Positions 47,795 through 61,290 of a stretch of 64,000 bases of DNA are shown here, piece by piece. A model generated the notes under the pieces. The model had not been told where the DNA came from. It saw only the letters and a list, made by a program, of their open reading frames with translations, and searched no databases. Made by a program: the position numbers and the translations under genes. Where the stretch lies: the NCBI GenBank assembly GCA_022496805.1, contig CM040100.1:18505009-18569008 (forward strand). The letters are read 5' to 3'. Positions within the stretch are counted from its first letter, which is position 1; every line of letters begins with the position of its first letter. The DNA is from Pohlia nutans (taxonomy: Eukaryota; Streptophyta; Bryopsida; Bryales; Mniaceae).

Positions 47795-48307
47795 TCCCCA
47801 AATGTCGGGCCTATGATCATGGAATCTTGTTTTACCTTTCACACTCAATTTTGGCACTATAAATTAGATGAGAATTCAACTTTAAATTTTTAGTAGATAA
47901 AGCCATGTGTCTACTACAAATCATAAATTTTTCATAAATATTGGTTAAAATTTGAAATTACTATGAATTTTCCAAAAGATTCTAAAGAAAATTCATATCA
48001 ATTACAAAATGTACTCAAAACGTCCAATTCTTTTACCTCAAGGTATAAATTACAATGGAGAATAGTGCATTAAATGATACTCATCCGTGTCTAAGGATTG
48101 AATCGTAAGATTTCCTGATAGCACTCAGCCCTTTCTAAAAAATTCCATGTTGATATTTCCTCAAGAACGTGTTAAGTTGCACGTTGAGAGGGAGAAATAC
48201 AATTATACCCCCAAAAATGAATGAATGCAGACAATTAAAATTTGATATAAAATACTTAAATATCACTCCATTTGGTATTTATGTAGTAGATGCCTGGCAT
48301 TCAAGGA
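47795..48307. mobile_element. TTAA-flanked MITE
   Basis: This 513 bp segment is flanked by TTAA (47,791-47,794 and 48,308-48,311). Tips TCCCCAAATGTCGGGC and GCCTGGCATTCAAGGA are inverted with three or four mismatches. It has no coding capacity. Confidence 0.6.
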
Positions 48308-48311
48308 TTAA

Positions 48312-51061
48312 ATTATAGGAACAATTTAAAGTTATGTGAAACCAAATTATATGATAAAACTCAAATGAGCACAACAAATAGAAAAAAGTGAGTAAGCTTT
48401 TGACCCTAAAATTTTTATTAATAAAAATTATATATATTGTTTCCTCAAATCTTTCCCACTTACAACTTTGAAGAGCGCTCCACGGTTTAGAGGAAAATGT
48501 ACATTACAACCCATCAAAAGGGGGAAATGAGAGCTGGGGTCACTGCCATATATCAAATATACAGTGATTGATTTTGACGTGGGGTCACTACCATATATCA
48601 AATATATAGTGATTGATTTTGACGTGGATGACCTGCACAGATTACTATTTGTGAAAGGGCACACTCCAGAACTAGTACGTAATCTAAACATGAAAATAAA
48701 GAAGATAAAAGAGAGTATTGTCACGAGAAGCTATGGGAGCATTCGAGAATTAGTACGTAACCTGAACTTGAAAGTAAATAAGATAAAGAAGGTATTGTCC
48801 TCAGAAACTATGGAAATTAACTGTCTTGAAAAACTATGAGAATTAATTATCTTGAGAAGCTATGGAAATTAATGAGAAGCTATAGGAATTAATTTCCCAC
48901 TTCCAATTACAAGGATCTAAATTTAGTAATTAAAAATTAAAAATACAAACATACGAAGGTAGTCATTTATTTGTTTTTTAATCTAGTATGAGATGGAAAT
49001 AAGATTCATATTAAGCACAAAATAGGACTGTTGGAAGAGAGGATGACCTCCTGAAATTTTTGAATGTCTCTAACATTATAGAAAAACTCTATTTTATGTT
49101 TATATATCTACAGAATAAAATGTAGAAATGTATTTCAACAATTTATTTGAAAATATTTTTTATTATTCATTTATTTTTTGAAACTTGATATATTTATCCT
49201 ACTTCAAATTAGTGCTATTTTTGAATTTAAGCTTAGAATCATTGTGGTCACATTTGAATTTACCGTGTAGCAAAAATTTCATAGAAAACCCTTTTCATCG
49301 AAACATATTACATATTAGAAAAAATCTTTGTATTAAGAGCTATTTTTAGAAAATATCGATTATTTGACAATAAAGTGCTATTCTGAAGGTTTATAAATGG
49401 TGAATGTTTACAAATTCATTGAATGATATTAAAGTTGGATGCGTTAATATTAAGATAAAACTTTATGACTTATTTTCTAAAAATATTCTTAGAATTGATT
49501 GCAACATCTACTATTTCGCAATTTTAAAGCGTACTAAATAAAAAAATCGTGACAAGATGATATTGAATATTTTTAGATACTATCATAAACAATTACGACT
49601 TTTAATTTCACAGTCTTCAAGGCTTTGGACATATAATTGAAACATTCAAATACCCAAAACAAATAAAAAGAAAAAATATCTATCATTTGTTCATCTTAAT
49701 ATATTGATTGATGATGATCTACATCTTTCTTAAAAAATGATGGTTATAAGGGACCACCGCTATTCCATTGAAGATAAGATTGTTTATTGCACTTCTTTCC
49801 ATGAGACAATCACGTAATTTACATGCAAGCAACCTTGTCCACGTGCTTTCTCCTTCTATCAATATACTATACAATAAATATTACACATAGTTTGAATGTT
49901 TCGGTAAACTTGGATCATTCATCACCAGTGAACGGTGGGCCCTGATACAGCGTAAAAAGTCAAAAAACTCATCTCCATTTTTCTCGCAGTTTAGAAACTC
50001 CCCTCTTCCGTTACAGAGAAGCAACCTCATACAAAGTTGAATGTCTCAAAAGTTATTGAACGTACAATATGAATATTTTCTGCTTGTCAGGAATATCATC
50101 CGATCAGTTGTACCTTTACTAAATGGATTTCATCCAATGCAGAAAAGGACAGAGTTGTTGTTGTTTATTATGCAAGCCATTGTGATTGAGCTGGTGCTTT
50201 GGGATATACAAACATGACTTAGGTTAGAAACGTTCAATGATAGACACTCCGCTTCAACTTGACAGAGGTTGACGGGTAGGTGATATGATTATATCTAGCC
50301 CCATTTCTCCACAATTATTCAGTGCCAGCATTGAAACTTCTTCATTGGCAATGATACAACTTTGATCTTATTAATAATGGTTTTATCACATATTTTGCCA
50401 TGAGTGGTTGTAAATTGTCATAGTGGTTGTAATTCCCATAGTCGTAGTAAATTGCTACAGTGAATGATATTCATGTAATTTAAACATGGCAATGCAAAAC
50501 ATGACCATAAATACATAAGATGATTATGCTGAACAACTTGCTGGCAATGCTAGAAACAAGTTTTGGTTATCATGAGCAGCAACTCCTGGGTGCAAATAAA
50601 CTAACCTTCCAGTTCTTATTAGTTTGACTTTTAATAGCCATATTACAAATGTGGTACTATCTAGTATCCACTGTAAGGATGTTGTTTTTACATTGATTTA
50701 GAGTACATTGTTTATGCAATATTCTACCACTTTTACCAAAAGTAATTCAGTTGATGTTGGATTTAAACCTGTGCACACATGGAAAGGTTTCACAAAGAGG
50801 TTATCTAACATGGAAGGCATTCCAAGAGGATATCATCTGCCACGTCTTGGCACACAGTTATGAAAGTAGGTGGCATCTCCAAGTTAAATACATTCACAAG
50901 ATACTCACCCGTAATTTAGGGATCGTTGAATCCAAAAAATTCTTATTCCTACAGAAAGATTCAAACTATTTGTGGTCGTGTTTTGCATTGCAATGTTTGA
51001 ATTTGATCATAGGAGTTGATTGCATTATCGTCTATATTTCTATGTTTATCAAATATGGTAC
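48312..51061. other. AT-rich intergenic DNA with a small tandem duplication
   Basis: At 48,537-48,627 a unit of about 47 bp (GGGTCACTGCCATATATCAA...) occurs twice, and at 48,670-48,795 a unit of about 80 bp (ACGTAA.CTGAACTTGAAAGTAAA) occurs twice. A 91-codon frame across them (48,564-48,839) is probably a by-product. I see no gene in the rest; a 106-codon frame at 50,751-51,071 has no recognisable domain. Confidence 0.45.
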
Positions 51062-51066
51062 TCGTG

Positions 51067-51618
51067 TGTAACAAACCTCCCACGGTTTGTCACCAACTCA
51101 CACAAAATATAAAAGAAACTATATAAAAAATGATCAAAGGCTCACCACCCAGCCATAGAGAGGAGATCACACAAGAGGTGACTCTACCTTTTCACCCCCG
51201 AGCCTTACATAATAGTTCCTTTCCCAAAGGAACTAGAGTCTACTTCTAGTCTTTTTTACTTTCTATTCCAATCTTAGATCTAAGTCATAGATCTTTCTAT
51301 CCTTTACTCCCAGATCTAGAGTAATCTTATCTCTTTACTATCTAAATACTTTAATTCCAATGCACCTCATATAGAATAGTCTAACTCCGGTGCACCTCAT
51401 CTTGAGTTGTCTAACTCTTATGCACATGTTCTCAATCTGGAGTGTTCTGACTCCAGTGTACTAAAGATGGAGCTATCTAACTCCAGTGCACATGTTGTCG
51501 ACTTGGAGTTGTCTAACTCCAAGCCATCCATCTTCATCTCCTCTCATCCTCTGGTTAAACACTGCCACATGTGATTAGAAGATTCATTCATCCATCAAAT
51601 ATCTATAGTTACTTTACA
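51067..51618. mobile_element. Solo LTR of a retrotransposon
   Basis: This 552 bp segment begins TGTAACAAACC and ends GTTACTTTACA, giving TGTAA/TTACA termini, and is flanked by an exact 5 bp duplication TCGTG (51,062-51,066 and 51,619-51,623). TATA-like ATATAAAAG lies near 51,107. No internal retrotransposon sequence adjoins it, so recombination between two LTRs has left one. Repeated CTCCAAC/GTTGTCTAACTCC motifs fill its second half. Confidence 0.8.
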
Positions 51619-51623
51619 TCGTG

Positions 51624-53931
51624 ATAATATTTTTTGAAGCTTTTAAAATTCAAATAGCATACAATGAAGACAATTCAACATCTTAGTACAAAAATATTCT
51701 AATTTTGAATTTAGACTATTGATATTTTACAAAAATAATAATGGAGTATCAAAATTAGTTTTTTTTTTGAAAAAATCCTTGTTTTTTTCGGAAAAAAACC
51801 CTTTGTTTGTTTAACAAACATATATAAAAAAAGGATTGAAAATGCAATCCATTGAATTGATATTTTCATAAACATAGAATAATCAATAATAGGCATTGTT
51901 ATTCAAAACATGGATTTAAAAAAATAATTGCACTATGTCAGTTCCACTTCCTAAACATATTTAATTTTCTTCAATTAATGTCCATATAATGTAAGAAGAT
52001 TGAGGTAATCTTTTTGATTTTTTGGTTGTACTCAAAATCCCTAAATCTCAAAACAAAATGTTATTGTATGACACATATCATTTACTAAAAAAAGCTTTAA
52101 AATTTCACCTTTATGCAAGTTATAAATTATCCTTAAAAAACTTGTCACAATACATTGTTTTTATGAATGAGAATTGAAACAATCATTTAACAACAGTCTC
52201 TCAAGCTTGAATGCTTCTATGTCACATATTCAATGTTTTAAACTAATTATGAAGACAGAGGTTCACATTTTAAAAAGAAGGATAATTATATGCCTTTTAC
52301 ATTTGTAGAAGGGCAATAATGTTCTTTTACAGTTATATAGGATACAAAAAGTGCATTGCCTAGTTCATCAAATGTCCATTTGATAATTGAAAAAGTTCTT
52401 TCAATAATTGCAAAGGGACATTTAATTGCAATTTTTCCACTTGCGGCACTGACACGACACCATACCACACATTTTGAAAAGTTTTCAAATGCCTTCTTAT
52501 TTGAAATAGCCTTTAAACGTTTTTTCAATATAATTCAAACATTCAATAAATGATAGGAGTGTTCCTTGCATAACTACCTCGGTGATTATAAACAATCAAT
52601 ATTTAAAAAGATGTTTAGATCAAGTATGTAATAAATTAATATATTATAATTGTTTGTAAAGGCATACATAGACTAAAAGACCTCTATTCATAATGGTATC
52701 CTAGGTCAAATTTTTTTATTTTTTTAGTATTTAATAGTTGGAGCAAAAACAATCATATAATGTGATATAGCGAATGTAGGTAGCATCCATCGTGGAATAT
52801 GTATACAATAATTACGACTTTAGGTGAAAAACATTTTGGAATGTATTTTAATGAATATGGCTATAGGTAGTTGGGTCCAAGATGACAATTAAGACATAAC
52901 AATCCAAAAATGACATTGTGTTTAACTATCAATTGTTTACTTCCAATTGTTTACTTCCAAGGAGAACAACTGTCCTTTTGAGATTAAAAGATATTAAAAA
53001 TACCAAAACCAAAATCACAAACTTTACGCTAAATCTAAAACTTTAGTAAACCTCTAAAACACCAAGCATACTAACGTGAAAATTTTAGAAATGAAAAATC
53101 TCAAGAATTTCTTGAATACACGACACTTCATAAACTTGATTAATTTTATACAACCTATCAAAACATTATGATAAAAAATTGTTAACGACATAAACACTAA
53201 ATTGCCAAAACACACTAACTAAAGGGTATATTTTTGTATAAGAAAAAAAAAAAAAAAAACAAATAAATTTCCTTGATGCACAATACTTTAAAAAAGTAAT
53301 ATCCAAGCAATCAACATACCATAGTAATAAAGTTCTCAATTGCATAAACAAAAAAATTGTCAAAAGACACCAAGGAACATTTTCATGTAAAAAGGATAAT
53401 GAAAATAAATCGATTCCTCAAATACATGACACTTCAAAAAATTATACCTAATCAACCAAAATACTACCTCAATAATAATACCTTTGATTGCAAAATAGAA
53501 ATAAAAATAAAAAACACACCAAGGAAAATTTTGGATGAAAAGATAAAAACGAACCAATCTAGAGCTTTAATTCATGAGACTTCAGAAAGCTATGCATAAT
53601 CAACCAAAATACTACCACAATGATAGAATTATCAACTACAAAATCAGAAATTTGTCAAGCCACAGTCACAAACATATATTTTGTATAAAAAAAATAAAAA
53701 TCAATATTCATCAATTTTTTAAATACACAACACTTCAAAACCTGTGCCTAACTAATCAAAATATTACAAAAGCTTCAATTGCAAATCACAACATCGTCAA
53801 AATTACACTAAAAATTACTTTTGTATAAAAAAACCAAAAATTCAAAATCAAATGACTCCCTAAATACACAACACTTCAAAATTTTATACCTAACAAACTA
53901 AAATATGAAAATAATAATAATAAGGATAAAG

Positions 53932-53963
<32 letters not shown>

Positions 53964-54270
53964 TTTCGATTGAAAAAACACAAGATTATCAAGACTTAAA
54001 TATATATATTTTTAAACACAAAAATTAAAAAAATTAAAAAAAAATAAATCATTCTCTAAATAGACTGCACATAAAAAGTTTATACCTAATCGACCAAAAT
54101 ATAACATCAATAATAAAATCATTAACTACAAAATCACAAAATTATCAAAACACACTAAAATACATTTTTTTTTTAAAACATAAAAAATATTTTCAAAAAG
54201 AACGTGAAAGGTATGCAAATGTGATACCATGTTAGATTTAAGAAAGATAATGTGTACAGAAGGTAAACAA
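51624..54270. other. AT-rich intergenic DNA
   Basis: No gene is seen. Between 53,080 and 54,170 a loose unit of about 130-150 bp recurs (phrases like ACACGACACTTCA, CCTAATCAACCAAAATA and AAATTGTCAAA), so this is an old, diverged tandem or dispersed array. An (AAT)n microsatellite is at about 53,932-53,962. Confidence 0.45.
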
Positions 54271-54377
54271 TAAACAAAGTTTATTGATATGTGACTTGCC
54301 ACCCAACCATAGAAGTGAGATATTGTCCTAGAAATTGCGTGAAAGGTACGTGGATGTGAAAGATGCGTAAATGGTAC

Positions 54378-54745
54378 ACGGATGTGAAAGGTGTGTAGAA
54401 TGTATGTGGATGTGAAAGCTGTGTGGAGATAAATAAAGATAAAAGGCAAGATGCGTGGAAGGAACGCTGAAGTGAAGGACACATAATATGGTTAGCGGAT
54501 GTGAAAGGTGTGTAAGATGTATGTGGATGTGAAAGTTGTGTGGAGATAAGTAAAGATAAAAGGCAGGATTCGTGAAAGGAACACTGAAGTGAAGGACACA
54601 AAATATGATTAGCGGATGTGAAAGGTGTGTAAGATGTATGTGGATGTGAAAGTTGTGTGGAGATAAGTAAAGATAAAAGGCAGGATGCGTGGAAGGAAGG
54701 CTGAAGTAAAGGACACAGAATATGGTTAGCGGATGTGAATGATTT
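54378..54745. repeat. Tandem array of 117 bp units
   Basis: Three full copies plus parts; AGATAAAAGGCA recurs at 54,437, 54,554 and 54,671. Because 117 is divisible by three, the minus strand stays open over 166 codons, which is not evidence of a gene. Confidence 0.8.
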
Positions 54746-54969
54746 GTGGAAAGAAATCAGTGAAATATGGGTGAAACTCAATGCTTTTTTTTTTCTGGCT
54801 TCTTGAAGCTAGACTCCAATGTCGTGGCACAGTCATAGTGGTTTAAATCTGGAGGGACCACCTTCCATCGCATGCATAGGACACTACTATGCTACAGTGC
54901 AAAAAAAAAGCCCTAGGTGAAAGGTAAATAGTGTTGAAAGGAAAAATCTCTTGTTTTTGCATAGTCCTC

Positions 54970-57900
54970 CTAATGATCAACGCTTGATTCACTTTCTTAA
55001 ATCATTGTGGCATTTTGTGGCCAAATATCCCAAAGCTCATGCGACCTTTATGGCGTGTTGTAGTGTTGGAATGGAAGATGCATTTTTCTTCCAAAGGGTC
55101 CATCTGATAGTCCCTCAATACCAACCATACCCAATTTACTTTTTTGAATCATCGCCGCCTCCCATGGCTAAACATCCCAATGCTGACGCGACCTTCATGG
55201 CGTGTTGTTGAAAAGTAAGTTGTGTTGAAATGGACGATGCGCTTTTCTTCCAAAGGGTCCACCTAATAGCGGCCTTCAATATCAATCACACCCAATTTAC
55301 CTTTATAAATCATTTTTGAGTCACATGGCTAAATATCCTAACGCTAACGTGGCCTTTGTGGTGTGTTGTTGAAAAGTAAATTGTATTGAAATGGAATATG
55401 TGTTTTTCTTCTAAAGGATCCACTTGACAGTGCCCTCAATATTAACCATACTTGGTTCACTTTTTAAAATCATCGCCGCGTTCCTTTGCCAAATATTCCA
55501 ACGCTAAAGCGATTTTATTGGAGACTGTAACAAACATTGGACTGGCTCCGTCTCAGTAGTTGTGGCCCGAGGAAGTCATTGTCAAGAATTTAAATAACTA
55601 TGAGAAAACAAATATAGGGTGTCTTTTATTCATTTGAGATAAAAATTATAAATTTATAGAAGTAATATAGGATGTTATAAAACCAACTTGAGAATATTCC
55701 CAAAATATTTCCATAATATATATGAAATATATCCAATATATACTATAAATAGTAAAATATTCCAATTATTTCATAGTCCCCCATTAAATACCCTTTGTAC
55801 GCTCAAATGTACCCAAAATTTACACTAAGTGACTTCCCCGAGAGTTGTGGGAATCTCACAAGTCTATATATAAAGTACATGTAATTCTATTGTTTCTATC
55901 CACTTCTTTTTGAACTGAAGTAGCTATTTGTCTTGAAAAGGACAGTGTCTCACTTGATTTGATTGACAATACTTATAATATATTTGGTTTCCCCTTTATG
56001 TCTTTAGACGACCAAATTTATGGTAAATTGCCCTATTTGTGTCACAACTTGAAAGTCACTTTATTGGTAGTTTTTTAATTAAATATAATACACCAATACA
56101 TCAATGGTACAAATTCATGTTCTTTTCACAAGAATTGAAAAAAAATGGCAAAACGGAAGTTTGGAGATGAGAAACGAGAGGACCACAAATGGACTTTAGG
56201 GTGATCTTAATAATAAAATTTGAATAAATTATATGGAAATTTTGTTTAGTTCATTTTTATTCAATTTTGTAACCAACACATATAATATTCTTCACTAACT
56301 CTAATGATTTAAATTTGACCTCATTCAAATATTACATGCTATTATAATATCAATAGTATTAATATTATTTTAATAATATCCTATAATAATATTGAAAGGA
56401 TGTTATTGAAAAGATACTACCGATATTATGTTATAAAAAGGAACAACACATAGGTACAAGTAAATTCCAAAGGCCATGATAGATTAAGACTTGAATCATT
56501 TTGTTTACGGTTGTGTGTAGTTCTAGCAAGTTAAATCACATGTATTACCTATTTGCGGTTTATGAATTGTACTAACAATATTTAATTGGCATACATAGTG
56601 TTTTATGAGTGTAATGAATATTAATTTGGAGATGCACACAAGCAATAAACACCAAACATAGTATTTTGAAGCTATAGTAATTCATACCGTAACTCATACA
56701 TTTACTTACTGTAAAAGTAATGGCATGCTTTGAAACGTTGAAAAGCTTTGTTGCAAGATTTGGCTTGATCTCATTGGTTACTAGAGATTGGCGTGGGATC
56801 ACACACAAACTTGTATTGAGAAGAATGTGAACAATTATGAAAAAGCTGCCAAGCTTGCGATGTAATTTAAGTCCTTGTGGTGCAAGAAAGAGTCGTTTTG
56901 CCAAGTGGGACAACATTCAACCCTAATGGATTCTCATTGGTCATTGGGTTAGCTCAATTAGCAAGGTGTAGATGTTCTTTGATGATCAACTACACTCGAT
57001 TCATTTTTTTAAATCATTGTGAAATTTTGCGGCCAAATATCCCAATGCTCTTGCAACCATTATGGCGTGCGGTTGAAATGTAAACAATGTTGGAATAGAA
57101 GATGCATTTTCCTTCCATAGGGTCCATCTGATAGTCCCTCAATACCAACCATACCCAATTTACTTTTTTGAATCATCGCCGCCTCCCATGGCTAAATATC
57201 CCAATGCTGACGCGACCTTCATGGCGTGTTGTTGAAAAGTAAGTTGTGTTGAAATGGAAGATGCGCTTTTCTTCCAAAGGGTCCACCTAATAGCGGCCTT
57301 CAATATCAATCACACCCAATTTACTTTTATAAATCATCTTTGAGTCACAAGTCATGGCCAAATATCCCAACGATGACGCAGCTTTTATGGCATGTTGTTA
57401 AAAAATAAATTGTGTTGAAAAATAAATTGTGTTGAAATGGAAGATGCGTTCTTCTTCCAAAGACCCACTTACCAGTGCCCCTCAATATCAACCATACTTG
57501 GTTCACTTTTTAAAATCATCACCACGTCCCTTCGCCAAATATTCCAACGCTAAAGCGGTTTTATTGGAGAGTGTGACAAATATTGAACTACGTCAGTAGT
57601 GGTGGGAATCTCAAAAGTCTATAATACATGTACTTCTATTGTTTCTATCCACCTCTTTTTGAAGTGAAGTAACTATTTGTCTTGAAAAATACAGTATCTC
57701 ATTTGATCTGATTGACAATACTTATTATATATTTGGTTTCCCCTTTATGTCTTTAGACGACCAAATTTATAATAAATTTCCCTATTTCTGTCACAATTTG
57801 AAAGTCACTTTATTGGTAGTTTTTTAAATTAAATGTAAGACACCAATACATAAGTGGCAAAATTAGGATGGTTTACTTTACACTTATGACTATCGATGAG

Positions 57901-58765
57901 TTATGGGTTCAAATATGGTGCTTTACTGAAGTGCAGAGGTTTCGAGTTTAAGATTTGAGGATTTTGGTCATGGCAATGCTTTAAAATTCATGTTCTTTTT
58001 ACAATAATTGAAAAAAATGCCAAAATAAAAGTTTGGAGATGAGAAACAAAAGGACCACAAATGGGCTTTAGCTGATGTTAATAATAAAATTTAGTTCATT
58101 GTTATTTAATTTTGTAACCAACACATATAATGTTCTTCACTGAACTCTAATGATTTAAAATTTGACCTCATTCAAATATTACATGCTATTATAATATTAA
58201 TAGCCTTTTAATAATATCCTATAATAATATTGAAAGGATGTTATTGAAAAGATACTACCAATATTATGTTATGAAAAGGAGCAACACATAAGTACAAGTA
58301 GATTCCAAAGGCCACGATAGATTAAGACTTGAATCATTTTGTTTACGGTTGTGTGTAGTTCTAGCAAGTTAAATCACATGTATTAACTATATGCGGTTTA
58401 TGAATTGTACTAACAATATTTAATTGGCATACATAGTGTTTCATGAGTGTAATGAATATTAATTTGGAGGTGCACACAAGCAATAAACTCCAAACATAGT
58501 ATTATAAAACTATAGTAACTCATGCTTTTATTTACTGTAAAAGACTAAAAGTAATGGCATGCTTTGGAACGTTGAAGCTTTGTTGCAAGATCTGACTTGA
58601 TCTCATTGGTTACAGTAGATTGGTGTGGGATCACACGCAAATTTGTATTAAGAAGCATGTGAACAATCATGAAAAAGCTGCCAAGCTTGCAATGTAATTT
58701 AAGTCCTCGTGGTGCAAAAAAGAGTCGTTTTGCCAAGTAGGACAACATTCAACCCTAATGGATTC
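54970..58765. repeat. Tandem duplication of a 1.8-2.0 kb block
   Basis: Block 1 (about 54,970-56,930) and block 2 (about 56,978-58,765) align from start to finish with scattered indels; both end at CAACCCTAATGGATTCT. Each opens with three to four subrepeats of roughly 170 bp (marker AAATATCCCAANGCTNANGC). Stop-rich throughout. The segment at 55,571-55,860 resembles 36,460-37,170. No transposon gene is recognised. Confidence 0.75.
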
Positions 58766-58838
58766 TTATTGTATTTTTTGTTTTTCTCTCTTTGTAGTAA
58801 AATGATTCCCTTTATTTGTGTCAAAAGAAAAAAAAAGC

Positions 58839-58864
58839 GGGGGGGGGGGGGGGGGGGGGGGGGG
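58839..58864 (+). repeat. Run of 26 G
   Basis: An uninterrupted poly-G tract follows a poly-A stretch and precedes GGAGGAGGA. It could fold as a G-quadruplex on this strand, and its length is easily misread in sequencing. Confidence 0.9.
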
Positions 58865-59480
58865 AGGAGGAGGAGAAGATGCATGGAAAGAATGCAAATG
58901 TGAAAAATGTATGATAGGCACGCGAATGCGGGTGGACAAATCCTACAGGAACGAATTGGAGATATAGCTGTAGCCTCCACCACCACTGGAAAAGCTATCC
59001 AAAAGTAAGGACACAACTCTAGTGGGGCGGTTTCCTCTCCTATATGAACAAGGAGCTCTGACCGAAATAGCATGGATGAAGGACGAGAATGCATTTTAGT
59101 GGAACCATGGATGGAATATATTTGCTACAGTTGTATTTAACCCAAGAAAATGGGTGTCCCCGCAATGCCTCTTCTCTATGACGAGGGCCAATAAACTCCA
59201 TCCGAATAGGGGTAAAAACATCCCTTTGGTGTGCATGAGTGCTCTAACCAACCAAAGTAGTACAAAAATAATAATAGAACCCTCATACTCGATTGCAAAA
59301 ACATGAAATTGTCAAAGGGCATAATATTTTGACGGGTACTTAAAATACTCACTACTTACTAATAATAGGCCAAACTACCGTACAAGAAACGCTAACGTGG
59401 GCGAGAAAACGACCCGTAGAGGGCGAGGGCGGGGTAGAGGGCGACCATGACCTCACTGAGCGACGCGCCCTGAACTGCCT
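58865..59480. other. Intergenic DNA upstream of the last gene
   Basis: No gene is recognised. Toward the right end base composition shifts to GC-rich, as at the promoter of a constitutively expressed gene. Confidence 0.35.
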
Positions 59481-61290
59481 TTCCCGTCTCGTCTCTCTGA
59501 AGAGCAGGACATTCCCTTCTTTCTTTTCTCCATACCACAGTTCCCCCTTGCCAGGCCCCTCCCTGCCAGCCTCTTTACCTCCCCGAAATCCCATTTGGAT
59601 CGCCGAATTAGGGTTTGGATTGCTCATCACCGCCTCTGCATTTGACCACTGGATGCGTCCGTGGTCGCCGTTTCACGAGCATTTAGTCGCTGCCTTGTCA
59701 GTTTTCCAGGAGCAGTTATGGCGCATTCCCTTGACGGCCACCATGCGGCTGTGAGTGTTTGTTCTCTGCTTTGTTGTTTGCACAATTTTGCGAAGGTTAG
59801 AAGCTTCTTTGGAGAGGATTTTGGTGTGGTTACAGAGGTTCTGCAGAGGGGAACTATTTTTGGCTGTGGATGATCTTGTAGTGGATGATTGAGTTCGTCG
59901 TCTCTTTTTTCTGTTTCATGCTCGTTGAGAGATTCTAGGATCCGCGGAGAATTTTGGACAGGAGCTCCGGCAGTACAGCAGTTGGATAATGTGTGCCGGT
60001 GCAGGTCAGGGGATGATCTGCAGCAATACATTACAGTAGCTAATTCTATGTTTGGTTTCCGATTCTTAGTGGTGGATTCTTAGTGCGAGAGTGCACATTG
60101 TGTTAGGAGAGAAAATTGCGTCGGTAGAGGTTTAAGGTTCCGATTCAGCTCAGTGTTGCAGACGATGAATGGCTAAAGGGGTATCTCATTTTGTTGTTTG
60201 ATATGTTCTGCCTGCATTTTAGTTAGTAGCGAAGAGATTTGTTTAGCGTTCAAGACATTGGTTTCATCTAGCTTCGGAATTTAGGAGAGAGGGGTTGAGG
60301 TACGTAGGTTGACGACGTTCTTGTTTTCTGTGCAGGTTTAGAGGTTTTTTCTCTGTTTTCAAGGGAGTATCAGAAAATTAAGTGATTCTATGCATCAGAG
60401 CTATACGGTTCTGAAACTAGCAAGCCTCGTGTCCTGCCTGCTGGCTCGGGGTTACATACGGCTGCCATTATGGCGCGCATTTGGAGGCTGTCTGGGACGC
60501 TGTGGAATTAAAAGCAGTGAATAGCTCCGAAAATGCTATCTTAGGCACCGTCAGCGTTGAGAGGGCGGGTCTTGTATTCGGCCACGTGCAGTAACCGAGA
60601 AGCTTCGTGGTCAAATTCACGACGTATATGCGAGGGGTGCTTCCACAGCTCAAGGCCAGGGCGTAACTCAGTGATCATCGTCTGAGCTCCGTCGTGATGC
60701 GCCACTCTTGCGCCTTCGCTCTTGTTCGTGGAGGCAACTGCATCTCCAAGTACGTAAATCTCTAACTCTCAGTTACTTTATAATTTGTACTGCTGCAAGG
60801 AAAGGTCTTTCTCTGACCGATTATCAGCCATTAATGTAGTGACTCACCCGAACCCTACAAATATAATGATCGGTCTAGAGTTTGATGTTTGATAATGTCA
60901 CCGTGTATCACGATTGACTTTGGAATAATGATGGTCTTCAATTGACCTGCAGAGTAGATAAATTACGGAGTATTGATATGAAGTTTCAGAATAAAATGGT
61001 CGGAGTACATATGCTGTGAGATCGTACGATTACGTGCTAACTTTGATGCAGCTAGAGGAGCTGTTCCTTTTGTCATTAATTTTTTTACTATATGCTATGG
61101 TCTGTAACATGTGCTATGCTCGCATCAGGGTAATTTTTAAGTTTGAATCACTGTCTCTAATGATAGAATTGCAGATCGAGCTGTTTCGAGTCGTGGATAT
61201 TTTTGGTGCAATTGTCACGTCAAAATGTGCACAGCGTTTACAAGGTCATGAAGGAAACTTAATGAAAAGGTGGAGCTAATTGTTCAAGAC
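59481..61290 (+). promoter_or_regulatory. Promoter and 5' leader region of the repeat protein gene
   Basis: This GC-richer region has no long frame. A GTGAGT donor occurs at 59,751 and a TTGCAG acceptor ends at 61,174, consistent with an intron-containing 5' UTR. The probable last leader exon (about 61,175-61,290) contains three short upstream frames (ATG at 61,225, 61,248 and 61,262) before the main ATG. The exact transcription start cannot be set. Confidence 0.45.

Noticed and set aside
54281..54781. 166-codon minus-strand frame with repeated SHPHTSYTPFTSANHI
   Set aside because: It is produced by the 117 bp tandem repeat; no start context, domain or splice support.
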